Part shown: piece by piece, positions 17,454 through 25,669 of the stretch
Layout of the letters: each line of letters opens with the position of its first letter
Position numbering within the stretch: the first letter of the stretch is position 1
DNA from: Rhizobium mesosinicum
GTDB taxonomy: Bacteria; Pseudomonadota; Alphaproteobacteria; Rhizobiales; Rhizobiaceae
Direction of reading: 5' to 3'
Assembly: GCF_019511345.1 (NCBI RefSeq)
Contig: NZ_JAEUAK010000007.1
Span: forward strand, 213,640 to 277,639
Length of the DNA: 64,000 nt
Notes under the pieces: generated by a model
What the model was told of the DNA's origin: nothing
The model's input: the letters and a program-made list of their open reading frames with translations, nothing else
The model's database searches: none
Program-made: the position numbers and the translations under genes

Positions 17454-18356
17454 GGCCGAACCGATGCGCCTCATCCAGCAAGTTGCGAACGGATGATGGC
17501 TGCCATTTGCGTCCCCCGCGCGCCGGTCGCTCTCCCATCTGATCAAGCTGGCTGGCAATGTCGCGCAGCGACAGGCCGGGATCGGCAATGGCAATCGCTG
17601 CGACAAGCTTCATGAGGTGATCTTCTGGCGCGCGGCGTGGAGAGCGGACCAGTAGCTCAGGCTCGGCCAACTTTTCGCGGACCATGCGATGCACGGCCCG
17701 ACGTAGCCTTTCCACCGTCCAGTCATGGCCTCGGCGATTGAGGACCCGCACGACGTTGTCCCAGCTATGCTTTGGGCGAAGTTGCCGAACGGTCGGGAGC
17801 CAAGTCTGGGCAGTGGAAATCAGTTCGTCGAGATAGAGTTTTTCCCGGGCCTTCGACACCGCCTTGATGGCTTCCGGCCGCCGCTCACGAAGTCCAGGGT
17901 TCCCCGGTAGCTTGCCGCGGGCTTTGCCGCCTTGATGCCTGCCTTGGTTCGCTCGGCGATCAGCGCACGTTCGAGCTGCGCGACGGCACCAAGGACCTGC
18001 AGGGAAAACATGCCCTGTGGCGTGGACGTATCGATCGGATCGCGGATTGACCGAAAATGGACACCACGCTCTTCGAGATCTTCGATCACTTGCAGAAGGT
18101 GGCTCACAGACCGGGCAAGGCGATCCAGCCGGACGACGACCAGCACGTCGCCGGCGGTGAGGTCTCCGAGCAACCTTGTCAGAACTGGTCGCGCCCGCGA
18201 TGCGCCGGATCCTTGCTCCTGAAAAATCCGCTCGCAGCCGGCTGCACGCAGCTCGTCCATCTGTGCGTCATGGACCTGATCGTCGGTCGAGACACGCGCA
18301 TAGCCGATAAGACGTTTTGGGGCCAGCGGTGGATTGGCGACTTGCCGTTTTGCCAT
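17440..18356 (-). pseudogene. tniR: Serine recombinase (TniR-type resolvase), frameshifted
   Basis: The N-terminal half (from ATG 18356) is a clear serine resolvase: RLIGYARVSTDDQ with S23, GCERIFQEQGSGASR, VVVRLDRLARSVSHLL and the E-helix QLERALIAERTKAGI. At about 17922 one base is missing: restoring one G after the AAG codon rejoins a frame that continues without stops into the minus-strand frame ending at 17440 (EAIKAVSKAREKLYLDELIS...FGLIRH). The intact protein would be about 305 aa with a C-terminal extension. As read, translation leaves the frame after IKAAK and ends at 17820 after 178 aa. Confidence 0.85.
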
Positions 18357-18876
18357 GGTTTTCTCGCGCGCTTTTCGAGTGCTTTGTACAAATAAGGAAT
18401 GGGTAAGAAAATGAACAGTTGCAAGCGTGTTTTAAGGGCCAAATGCAGCCCCACCAGACTCAAAGAGCGACGTCGAACGGGCATCGGGTCGTAACCAGCG
18501 TCCAGCGCGCTCTGGTGGCCATCTGCGGCGGAGATGCCTGAAAACAAGGAGATCGGAGGAGGGGAGGGCCATCCAAGTTGGTTCACGCATAAAGACAATG
18601 GAGAATTCTGCGCTCATCGGCACGGGAGGGCTGCTGCGAGTGGCCTTCAGAGCAGCGACCGTTCCGCCGAACCGGGCCGAAATCTGCTCGAAAGGCCGGA
18701 AAACCAAGCGTTTCCGGTCATCCAAGGCGACCGACAGGCTGATTTGCGGCTTCAGATCAACAACCATCGATAAGGGTTACTTATCGATGGTAGACAATCC
18801 GTCTCGCAAACATACCCGGTGAGGAACTGTAACTTATAGATAGAGTTCCTTTAGCAAATCATTTACCATGATTTCA
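18357..18876. other. Non-coding stretch between resolvase and DUF1612 remnant
   Basis: About 520 bp with no convincing gene. It includes a strong inverted repeat at 18763-18791 (listed separately). One transposon end of module 1 probably lies here but could not be identified. Confidence 0.4.
18763..18791. repeat. Inverted repeat with perfect 11-bp arms
   Basis: Arms ACCATCGATAA (18763-18773) and TTATCGATGGT (18781-18791) with a 7-base spacer. There is no T-run, so an operator or recombination site is more likely than a terminator. It lies 86 bp upstream of the DUF1612 gene remnant and may have been its operator. Confidence 0.6.
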
Positions 18877-18981
18877 ATGTCTTATGATTTTACGAAGTTG
18901 CCTCTGAACAGCTTGATGGGACCGGCTTTTGAAGCCGGCATCGCCCTGGCGCGCCTCGACGAGCGGATCTGTGGCTTTTGA
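18877..18981 (+). pseudogene. Remnant of a DUF1612/HTH protein gene (N-terminus only)
   Basis: An ATG at 18877 opens a 34-codon frame: MSYDFTKLPLNSL followed by PAFEAGIALARLDERI, ending CGF-stop. The opening and the FEAGIALARLDERI segment match, from memory, the conserved start of rhizobial DUF1612 helix-turn-helix proteins of about 370 aa. The rest is missing, so this is a truncated remnant at a rearrangement border close to two transposons. Confidence 0.55.
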
Positions 18982-19055
18982 CTCCCGATTTCAATTGAAG
19001 CGCCAAGCTAAAAAACCGATTGCGTGGATTTCACCTAAGCAGTTCAAGAAGGCAC

Positions 19056-19559
19056 TCAATTTGAAGGGAGCGATGAGCTACTCGGAGGGAGGTCGGCAGC
19101 ATTGTCGGCAAGCGGATGCGCTTCAAGATCTGCGATCAGCGACTTCATTTCACCGATCTCCCGGACCTGAGCTTCGATGATCCCGTCAGCCAGTTTGCGG
19201 ACCCGCGGATCTCTGATGTGCGCACGTTCGCTGGTCATGATGGCGATCGAATGATGGGGGATCATCGCCTTCATGTAGCTGACATCGTAGACGGTTTCCT
19301 GGCTGCGCACGAGCCAAAGGGATCCGGCAAAGACCAAAACGCTGACCGCGACAATGATAGCATTGGCGGTCTTGTTCTTATACATTGACCACATAAAGCC
19401 GATCATGATGATCGCCATGACCGCGCCCATCACGAGCGCCATCCACGCTCTCGTCTGACTGTAGGTGACGTGATCGAGGGCGTAGGTATTCAAGTACATT
19501 AGACCGAACATAATCACCGTCGAGGTGACGATCATCGCGGCAAAACGTCCATAGGACAT
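19056..19559 (-). CDS. DUF305 family membrane-anchored protein
   Basis: 167 aa with three hydrophobic segments (about 8-30, 38-60 and 65-85), then a DUF305 domain: YDVSYMKAMIPHHSIAIMTSERA with the conserved HH pair, followed by RVRKLADGIIEAQVREIGEMKSLI. DUF305 proteins are periplasmic or membrane-bound and often sit near copper-resistance genes; a metal-related role is inferred. Its ATG is only six bases from the left end of transposon module 2, so its native promoter was probably replaced by the insertion. Confidence 0.82.
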   Translation of the reverse strand: MSYGRFAAMIVTSTVIMFGLMYLNTYALDHVTYSQTRAWMALVMGAVMAIIMIGFMWSMYKNKTANAIIVAVSVLVFAGSLWLVRSQETVYDVSYMKAMIPHHSIAIMTSERAHIRDPRVRKLADGIIEAQVREIGEMKSLIADLEAHPLADNAADLPPSSSSLPSN

Positions 19560-19565
19560 GGCTGT

Positions 19566-19660
19566 TGTCGTTTGGCACTTGAAAGTAAGAATGCGGCCGT
19601 TTCTTTCTTGGTTGGCATTTAATCTGAGATTCCGTGGGCTGAGAATCTCAGATTAAGTGC
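19566..19660. repeat. Left end of transposon module 2 with three TniA-type repeats
   Basis: Outer terminal repeat at 19566, with a GGCACTTGAAAGTAAGAA-like copy from 19574. A second copy GGCATTTAATCTGAGAT lies at 19614-19630, and an inverted copy ATCTCAGATTAAGTGC at 19645-19660 overlaps the end of tniQ. These are the expected transposase binding sites. Confidence 0.72.
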
Positions 19661-20511
19661 AACTGCGAAGACCTCCGCGACTGGCGCCCGCAGTCCACCA
19701 TCTCTTCTATAGCGTTGCCGAAGCGGGCTTTATTCTCACCCATCATATGGCCACGCAGCATGGAAAGCATCTCCGGCCCGGCTCGCTGGACGATGGCCAC
19801 ACCCGCTAAAAGAGCTGGCCGCAGGTGCAGCGGCAAAATCGGACTCGCTGGGGTCGGTAGTTCCCTAGTTTCCAACTTTAGAACGTCATCGAGATCAGGA
19901 ATGATGACGCCGAGCACTCTGTAGCTTGACGGTTCGTAGCGATCGGGGAACGACTTTGGAACGCGCCGCATCAGCAGGAGGCGGGCAATCTCACTTGGCG
20001 ATAACCAGTTTTGGATGCCGTGCTCGGCCTCGTCGTTAAGCATCCCTTCGCCTATCAGTGCAGCTTTGTGGTAGCCGCTGAAAGGAGAGGGGCGATCACT
20101 CCCGCCAATGGTTTGAACGCGACCTCCGCAAAGCGGGCAGGTGATCCGCCAGCCGAGAAATTGGCTTCGAAGAATGATGTTGGCCCCATCGACAATTCGG
20201 AGACAGCTGCTGCATGATTGCCGAGGCTCGCCGGCAATCAGCCGCCGCGACGATTGCGGAACATTCGTGAAAGTCATGCGGCGGACCGTGGCCGGATCGA
20301 TCGAGAACATAGAGGCTATGCGGTCGACCTGATCTTCGGTGAGATCTAAATCGGCCGTGCGCAACGACAGCATCTCGGGAAGGCAATGCCGAAGCATGGC
20401 CAAGGGAGAGATGGCGTAAAATGCGGCGTGCCGAATGATCCACGACGACAGGAGTTCATCGGTGCAGGGAGCGAACCTTACCGGCAATTGCCGTGCGTAT
20501 ATCCCCGTCAT
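19648..20511 (-). CDS. tniQ: Transposition protein TniQ (module 2)
   Basis: 287-aa TniQ-family protein. It opens LPVRFAPCTDELLSSWIIRHA, the family signature, and has paired zinc-type cysteines (CSSC near 115 and CPLCGG near 145). It is shorter than TniQ of module 1 (354 aa) and only distantly similar to it. Its start overlaps the tniB stop by four bases. The last codons overlap an inverted transposase-binding repeat. Confidence 0.85.
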   Translation of the reverse strand: MTGIYARQLPVRFAPCTDELLSSWIIRHAAFYAISPLAMLRHCLPEMLSLRTADLDLTEDQVDRIASMFSIDPATVRRMTFTNVPQSSRRLIAGEPRQSCSSCLRIVDGANIILRSQFLGWRITCPLCGGRVQTIGGSDRPSPFSGYHKAALIGEGMLNDEAEHGIQNWLSPSEIARLLLMRRVPKSFPDRYEPSSYRVLGVIIPDLDDVLKLETRELPTPASPILPLHLRPALLAGVAIVQRAGPEMLSMLRGHMMGENKARFGNAIEEMVDCGRQSRRSSQLHLI

Positions 20512-21389
20512 GCGAAGGCTGCTTCGGCGTCAAATTCCGGTTCCCAGCTTTCAATGGCATCATCAGCAATGTGCTCTTTTCCGCTTTCGATTGCCTCGAT
20601 AGCCAGGGAGTTGATCATGTGAAAGATGTTGGCGGTGATGCCCTCGGTGATCTGCAGTATCCGTCGCAGTGATTTTGCGCTTAACACAGATGGGTAACGC
20701 AATGGCGTGTTGCGCAGCATCAAGGCGACTAAGATTTCGAACTGCTCGTTTGCAGCCCAGCGGCTCAGCGTGAACTGTTCGAAGCGGCGCGCCAGTTGTA
20801 CATCGCCACCAATGGCCTCACGGGCGTCATTGACCCCGAAGCAAACCAGCGAGATCTGAAGGCGGTTACTCAGGAAACGCAGCGTATTGAGCACGATGCG
20901 TTGCTCGCGATATGTTCCAGCGAGGATGTTATGCACCTCGTCGATCACCAGGACTTGCACGCCGATCGCTTCCATGATGCGCAGCGCAGCTTGTTCCATC
21001 TGTGCGATATCGGCACGCGGCCGCTGTGGTGCGCCGAGGAGGGTCAGAAGTTCGGCATAGAACCGTCTTTCGCCGGGCCGACTGGTCATTTCCATCGCGA
21101 GAACAGGCGTCGTCAGCCTGCCGGTGAGCGAATTGAAGCTTGGCGGATGCTGGTCACGGAAACGCTTCATGATCATTGTTTTGCCCATTCCGCTGTCGCC
21201 GTATATGGCGATGGAAGGCATTCGCGTCCCTCGCGGATGGTCTACCAAGACGTTGAGGCGATCGAGTACCTGCTTGGCACGCGGATAGACGAGCCAACGA
21301 CGTGATCTTATCGCGCGGACGCGTTGCTTGTCCGCTTCACCGAGCAGTGTCGCGGCGTTTGCAGTCAGGTGGGAGGTTCCTGTGTTCAT
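20508..21389 (-). CDS. tniB: Transposition ATPase TniB (module 2)
   Basis: 293-aa AAA+ ATPase. Walker A GDSGMGKT is at residues 64-71 and Walker B VQVLVIDEVHNIL near 145; the AGTYREQRIVLNTLRFLSN segment is shared with TniB of module 1. It is transcribed between tniA (6-base gap) and tniQ (4-base overlap). Confidence 0.9.
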   Translation of the reverse strand: MNTGTSHLTANAATLLGEADKQRVRAIRSRRWLVYPRAKQVLDRLNVLVDHPRGTRMPSIAIYGDSGMGKTMIMKRFRDQHPPSFNSLTGRLTTPVLAMEMTSRPGERRFYAELLTLLGAPQRPRADIAQMEQAALRIMEAIGVQVLVIDEVHNILAGTYREQRIVLNTLRFLSNRLQISLVCFGVNDAREAIGGDVQLARRFEQFTLSRWAANEQFEILVALMLRNTPLRYPSVLSAKSLRRILQITEGITANIFHMINSLAIEAIESGKEHIADDAIESWEPEFDAEAAFA

Positions 21390-21395
21390 TCCCGC

Positions 21396-23012
21396 TCACT
21401 CCATGTCCTCATCAAAAGCCACAGGTTTGCTGGAGTCGACCCCACGAAGCGAGCCCCATCCGCCGTCATCCACCCTCGTTTTTGCGCTGCTTGGACGGCC
21501 GCGTCGCGCAGCCGCCGTCTTCTTGACGGCTGCGTCCACCAGTTTGCGCTGCTCGATCGCAGTGGCAACAATGGTGCGGGTGCTGACTTCCTGTCGTCCT
21601 TTCGCCAGCAGCGTACGGCGCGCCGCCAATGCTTCGTGCAGTGTCACCGAAGGCAAGGTAAGATCGGCATAGCGGGCTTCCACGAAGTTGCCCGACGGCC
21701 GCCGGACGAAGATACGAGACATATCCCTTGGGTCGTATTTGACGAGCAGTCGGCGCTTCGTCCCTCCGACGTCAGCAGTTAGGGCCGCCGACCAATAGCG
21801 CAGTCCAAAGAGATGAATTCCGGTTGGCCGCAGCGTGCGCTCCTGCTCGGGTAGGAACGTCAACCAGAAACGCATTCGATCTTGTGGTAGTCGAAGCGGA
21901 ATCTGGTCCTCATGCTCGCGCCACACGGCAATTGGCGGACGGCCCAAGCTGCTGTGGATCGACTGATGGTAGGTGCCGACAATGTCGAGGGCGATGTATC
22001 GCTCAAGTTCCCGCAAAGTCAAAGCAGAATGCCGCTTCGAGTCGTACTCGCCAAGCTCCTGCGGATTGCTGAAAGTCGTGCCCGGCAGCAAGTGGAGTTT
22101 TCCCATCTGGGTGCCGATCAACCGTTCGATATGGCCACCGAAGCGCGGCTCTGCCGGCGGGCGCCATTCGATCGCGATGCCAGCATCCTCGCACCCTCGC
22201 TTGAATGCCCGGCTTCTAAAGTCGGCGCCGTTGTCGACATGCAAGGTCTCTGGTAGGCCGGCGACAGGCCATGGTTCGCCGATCTCGCGCTCCCGCAGCC
22301 ATGCCGATTTGTCGAAGACGGAGTGCAGCAAACAGAGGCTGGTTGACAGCCGGGAGGGTGCATCCATCGTTAGGTAGAAGCCCGTCACCATACGACTGCA
22401 GACATCCATCGCCAGCGTCAGCCAGGGTCGGCCGATCGGTAGCCGGGTTTCCTCGTCAACGACGAAGACATCCGCCTTCGTATGGTCAACCTGAACTATC
22501 TGCAAGGGCCGGGAGGCGGCAAACACTCCCGGAACGGCTTTAGTGTCCTTCACGACGTCGCTTTCGCCCCGGCGTTTGGCACGCTTCTGCAGGTCGATGT
22601 CTTCGAGTCGAGCTTGGATTGTTCGGCGATGGGGCGGCCGGAGACCGGCTGACAGGCAGCTCGTTTGCACATCCCGGACCAGCTGCGAAACGCTTGGTCG
22701 GTTTCGTGTCAGATAGTATCGGCTGATCGTGTTGCGGATGATCTCTTCCCGCTTGTCGTCAAGAACCCGGTGCCCATCTGGTCGACCACGCCTGCGGTCC
22801 ACCAGCGATATGACCGTCCCGCCAGCCCGAAACAGCTTGATCAGGCGGTACGCGGTTGCGCGGCTGATATCGAGCTCGTTCGCAAGCAGGGCCACATCTG
22901 CTGCCGTCATTTTGCCAGTCCGGTGTTTCAGGAATTCCCGAACCGCTTCTGCACGCCGGCAAGCTTCATCCCAAAGCGCTTCATCGACCTCGTCAGGAAA
23001 TGGGGCACTCAT
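21396..23012 (-). CDS. tniA: Transposase TniA (module 2, DDE)
   Basis: 538-aa DDE transposase. The triad D176 (VQVDHT), D260 (LHVDNGADF) and E296 (GGHIERLIG) has exactly the same spacing as TniA of module 1, although the two proteins are otherwise clearly diverged. An N-terminal HTH (ANELDISRATAYRLIKL, about 44-60) probably reads the terminal repeats. The C-terminal beta-barrel includes LVKYDPRDMSRIFV. Confidence 0.92.
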   Translation of the reverse strand: MSAPFPDEVDEALWDEACRRAEAVREFLKHRTGKMTAADVALLANELDISRATAYRLIKLFRAGGTVISLVDRRRGRPDGHRVLDDKREEIIRNTISRYYLTRNRPSVSQLVRDVQTSCLSAGLRPPHRRTIQARLEDIDLQKRAKRRGESDVVKDTKAVPGVFAASRPLQIVQVDHTKADVFVVDEETRLPIGRPWLTLAMDVCSRMVTGFYLTMDAPSRLSTSLCLLHSVFDKSAWLREREIGEPWPVAGLPETLHVDNGADFRSRAFKRGCEDAGIAIEWRPPAEPRFGGHIERLIGTQMGKLHLLPGTTFSNPQELGEYDSKRHSALTLRELERYIALDIVGTYHQSIHSSLGRPPIAVWREHEDQIPLRLPQDRMRFWLTFLPEQERTLRPTGIHLFGLRYWSAALTADVGGTKRRLLVKYDPRDMSRIFVRRPSGNFVEARYADLTLPSVTLHEALAARRTLLAKGRQEVSTRTIVATAIEQRKLVDAAVKKTAAARRGRPSSAKTRVDDGGWGSLRGVDSSKPVAFDEDME

Positions 23013-23046
23013 TGCAGAAACACCGTCGATTATCTCGACTGCATGG

Positions 23047-23171
23047 TTCTCACATTAACTGCCAAATTCCAAGCGACATTCTCAAATTAAGTGCCCGTTC
23101 TCAAATTAAGTGCCGAAGCAACTTATTGAAATCGTTGCGACGCGAGTCTCATGTTTAAGTGCAAAACGACA
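23047..23171. repeat. Right end of transposon module 2 with four TniA-type repeats
   Basis: Four copies of a 17-bp motif lie in the same orientation: TTCTCACATTAACTGCC (23047-23063), TTCTCAAATTAAGTGCC twice (23079-23095 and 23098-23114) and GTCTCATGTTTAAGTGC (23146-23162). They are followed by the outer end ...AAAACGACA (23171). The two middle copies are identical and separated by two bases. Confidence 0.8.
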
Positions 23172-23679
23172 ACGCATTCGACAGTTGCGCGAGAACAGCC
23201 GATCCCGAGACGGCAGGCCTATCTGTCCGGGGACCGAATACCAGGTTCTGCATTTCGCCCATATGCACGATCGTTCCGTCCCGGTCGAGCGTCGTCGAAA
23301 TCATGCAAGCGCCGCCAAAGACTCTTTCCCTGCCGAACGCAGCGTCCAGCAGATCCAGGTGCCGCATCCCGTTCAGAAGCGGAAGGATCACCGTGCCGGG
23401 GCCGACGGCAGGGGAGAAGGACGAGATCGCGCCTTCCAGGTCATAGGCCTTGCAGCTGAGGATCACCAGATCATACTGGCCATCGATCTCTGACGCGAGC
23501 ATGAGTTTTGGATGCTCGATATGCAGGTCGCCGGTCGCGCTGCGAATCTTCAGTCCACTTTGGCGTAGGGCGTTGGCGCGGGCCTCGCGAACCAGAAATG
23601 TCACATCTCGCCCTGCCTGATGCAGTCGGCCACCGAAGTACCCGCCTATGCTACCGGCTCCAATGACAAGAATTCGCAT
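23172..23679 (-). pseudogene. panE: Ketopantoate reductase-like protein (PanE/ApbA), truncated by transposon
   Basis: N-terminal Rossmann half of a PanE/ApbA-family dehydrogenase. The dinucleotide motif GAGSIGGYFGGRL is at residues 7-19; VILSCKAYDLE and VILPLLNGMRHLD follow. About 169 native residues remain before the end of transposon module 2; the last five codons (ending at 23155) come from the element. Family members are about 300 aa, so the catalytic C-terminal helical domain is lost. It follows the marR gene on the same strand and was probably its operon partner. Confidence 0.85.
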
Positions 23680-23742
23680 GGTCGATCTCCTTGGGGCAAT
23701 TTTTGGCGTGGCAAAACCCGATGATGGTTTTGAGTGTGGTGG

Positions 23743-24174
23743 TCAGAGGGCGTCGATCGCGCCGACCGCAAGATTATCGTCCCGCAGCCGCGATGCCCGG
23801 TCGGGTCCCATCTTCGCTTCGAACGCCGCCTGGGCCTCAAGCCAAAGCGGCACGGCTTGATCGAGCCGCGCTTTACCTTCTGCCGTAAGACTAAACACAT
23901 GCGCACGTTCGCCGTCTGACTTTGCGCTCATGACCCAGCCTTCCGTCTGCATCGGCTTCAGGTTGCGCAGCAGCGTCGTACGCTCCATCACCATGATGTC
24001 TCCAAGCTCGGCAACGCGGATCTCGGGGTGATTGTCGATCACGCTGAGGATCGAGAACTGCGAGATCGTCAGCCCGGCGGGAGCGAGGTGCGCGTCGTAT
24101 AGACGCGTGAGTTGCCGCGTTCCCCGTCGGAGCGCGAGATTGTGGCACGTATTGTAACCGCTAACGTCGTTCAT
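23743..24174 (-). CDS. MarR family transcriptional regulator
   Basis: 143-aa winged-helix regulator. LTISQFSILSVIDNHPEIRVAELGDIM is the recognition region, ERTTLLRNLKPMQTEGWV the helix pair, and DGERAHVFSLTAEGKARL the wing. It diverges from the NTF2-like/NmrA/nitroreductase operon. The gap holds two palindromic sites with TGTG...ACAC arms, and a third lies before the SDR gene at 27837, suggesting that this protein controls itself and the redox genes. Confidence 0.9.
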   Translation of the reverse strand: MNDVSGYNTCHNLALRRGTRQLTRLYDAHLAPAGLTISQFSILSVIDNHPEIRVAELGDIMVMERTTLLRNLKPMQTEGWVMSAKSDGERAHVFSLTAEGKARLDQAVPLWLEAQAAFEAKMGPDRASRLRDDNLAVGAIDAL

Positions 24175-24186
24175 GGGAGATTTATA

Positions 24187-24272
24187 ACTGTGTATTTACA
24201 CACAGTCAAACTTCACGTAGTTATCTCTGCCGCAGCAGCGAGCGAAAAAGCGATAACTGTGCATATACACAT
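24187..24272. promoter_or_regulatory. Two MarR-type operator dyads
   Basis: Site 1, ACTGTGTATTTACACACAGT (24187-24206), has 7-bp inverted arms ACTGTGT/ACACAGT. Site 2, ACTGTGCATATACACAT (24256-24272), shares the ACTGTG half and lies just before the ribosome-binding site of the 24285 gene. Site 1 is close to the marR start. Repression of both directions is inferred. Confidence 0.65.
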
Positions 24273-24284
24273 AAGGAGGAAGCA

Positions 24285-24659
24285 ATGAGCGAAGCAGCCA
24301 GCGAAAGGCGTCATCCCTTTCTGGACGATCTGGCAGACGATGTCGTGCTGATCAGCAATGTCCTGCAGGGCGAGGTGAGGGGCAGCGACTCGGTCCTGGC
24401 GACGATCAAGACCGGATCGCAGATCTACGCTAGCCCGCCAACCTACCACAATCGCCTAAACGACGGCCGAACCCTGATCGAATACGACGCGGAGCTGGTT
24501 GGCGGTCGCAAGGTGCACGCGGTCGTCGTTGTCGACTGGAACGGCGACAACAAGGCATCGAGGGTGAATATCGGTTTTGCTCCGTTGGGAGGCGCGCTCG
24601 CCTTCGCCACGCGTCTTGGCGAGCTTCTCGCCGCAACTGGGCACGAACAGACACTCTAA
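24285..24659 (+). CDS. NTF2/SnoaL-like protein
   Basis: 124-aa small soluble protein preceded by AAGGAGGA. The pattern FLDDLADDVVLISNVLQGEVRGSDSVLATI resembles SnoaL-like NTF2 proteins, cone-shaped folds used in small-molecule binding or isomerisation. It is first in a redox operon with the NmrA-type, nitroreductase and quinone reductase genes. Family placement is by pattern only. Confidence 0.6.
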   Translation: MSEAASERRHPFLDDLADDVVLISNVLQGEVRGSDSVLATIKTGSQIYASPPTYHNRLNDGRTLIEYDAELVGGRKVHAVVVVDWNGDNKASRVNIGFAPLGGALAFATRLGELLAATGHEQTL

Positions 24660-24666
24660 AAAACTT

Positions 24667-24689
24667 GGAGGGCAAAAATTTTTGCCTCC
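24667..24689. terminator. AT-centred inverted repeat, possible attenuator
   Basis: GGAGGGCAAAAA / TTTTTGCCTCC can form a hairpin with one bulged G directly after the first operon gene. The stem contains its own A/T run, so it may act as a weak bidirectional terminator or RNA stabiliser between the 24285 and 24754 genes. Confidence 0.4.
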
Positions 24690-24753
24690 TTAAACACGTC
24701 CGGCGGGGTCTTTAGATGAGACCAGAACTCAAGAGAAGACCAGGGATCACGTG

Positions 24754-25641
24754 ATGGAAACTGTATTTGGAGTGACCGGCGCGAGCGGAAAGCTCGCCCG
24801 GATCGTGACGTCCGAATTGCGGAAGGCGAGTGTAAATATGCTCGTTCTCGGGACGCGTAACCCCGCATCGATTGCATTGGAGGCGTCCAACGGGAGCGAG
24901 GTTCGTCTCGTCGACTTCGACAAACCAGAGACGCTAGGACCCGGCCTTGCTGACATCGATCGCCTGCTGATTATCTCGACGGATCATTTGTCCGTCGATG
25001 GCGCTCGGCGTGAGCAGCATCGGCGGGCGCTGGCCGCAGCAAAGGCGGCGGGAGTGCAGCATATCGCCTACACCTCAATGCCGAACCCCGATGCCGGCTC
25101 CCCCATTCCCTTCGCAGCCGACCACAGGGCGATGGAGGCAGATCTTGAGGCGAGCGGCATAGACCACACGGTTTTGCGTGTGAGCTGGTATTTCGAAAAC
25201 CTTCTGCGTCTCCTGCCGCATGTCGTCGCAAGCGGCGTCTGGTATTCGGCATCTGGCACCGGCCGCATTTCCTATCTTGCTCGCAGCGACGCCGGACGGG
25301 CTGCGGCCAGAGCGCTCCTTGCGGCCAAAGGCGGCATTGTGGACTTCACCGGTGCGGCTTTCCAGACGACAAGCGACATCGCCGCCATCGTATCCGAAGT
25401 GACGGGCCGGGCGATCGAAGTCGTTCCGGTCAGTCAGCATGAGATTTTCGCGAAATGGGCGTCAGTCGGGCTTCCCAAAGACTACATCGCCACCCTTGCG
25501 ATGACCGACGCCAACCAGCGTGAAGGCCGCTTCTCCCCAGTCAGCAATGCCGTGCCCGATCTCATAGGGGAGAAGGCGACCGACTGGCGCACCTTCCTCA
25601 ACGCCAATCTCGACCAACTCCTCTCGCGCGCCGCCGCCTGA
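24754..25641 (+). CDS. NmrA/QOR2-type NAD(P)-binding oxidoreductase
   Basis: 295-aa atypical SDR of the NmrA/quinone reductase QOR2 type, probably reducing quinones or acting as a redox sensor. The Rossmann motif VTGASGKLARIV is at the N-terminus, LIISTDHLSVDGARREQH in the middle and HIAYTSMPNPDAGSP near 107. The ATG at 24754 is preferred over the GTG one codon earlier. It is co-directional with the nitroreductase gene 28 bp downstream. Confidence 0.85.
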   Translation: METVFGVTGASGKLARIVTSELRKASVNMLVLGTRNPASIALEASNGSEVRLVDFDKPETLGPGLADIDRLLIISTDHLSVDGARREQHRRALAAAKAAGVQHIAYTSMPNPDAGSPIPFAADHRAMEADLEASGIDHTVLRVSWYFENLLRLLPHVVASGVWYSASGTGRISYLARSDAGRAAARALLAAKGGIVDFTGAAFQTTSDIAAIVSEVTGRAIEVVPVSQHEIFAKWASVGLPKDYIATLAMTDANQREGRFSPVSNAVPDLIGEKATDWRTFLNANLDQLLSRAAA

Positions 25642-25669
25642 GACCAAAAATATCCCAAAAGGAAATCAG

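Larger units (their letters stand above)
13841..18356. mobile_element. Tn5053/Tn402-like transposon module 1 (tniA-tniB-tniQ + resolvase)
   Basis: A complete tniABQ operon on the plus strand is followed by a convergent serine resolvase on the minus strand, the gene set of Tn5053/Tn402-type elements. The terminal inverted repeats could not be fixed by eye: TGTC candidates upstream of tniA have no convincing partner beyond the resolvase. The coordinates therefore cover only the genes. The resolvase carries a frameshift, so cointegrate resolution is probably lost. Confidence 0.8.
19566..23171. mobile_element. Tn5053/Tn402-like transposon module 2 (tniA-tniB-tniQ, minus strand)
   Basis: A 3.6-kb element bounded by inverted ends starting TGTCGTTT: left TGTCGTTTGGCACTTGAA at 19566, right the complement of TGTCGTTTTGCACTTAAA ending at 23171. 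Inside each end lie several copies of a repeat resembling TTCTCAAATTAAGTGCC. It encodes tniA, tniB and tniQ but no resolvase. The flanking bases (GCTGT left, ACGCA right) are not a target duplication. The right end interrupts a panE-like gene whose remainder is not on the left side, so an adjacent deletion or rearrangement followed insertion. Confidence 0.82.

Noticed and set aside
23047..23114. Tandem TTCTCAAATTAAGTGCC copies as a CRISPR-like array
   Set aside because: Only four short copies, spacers of 2-31 bp, no cas genes, and they sit at a transposon end; they are transposase sites.
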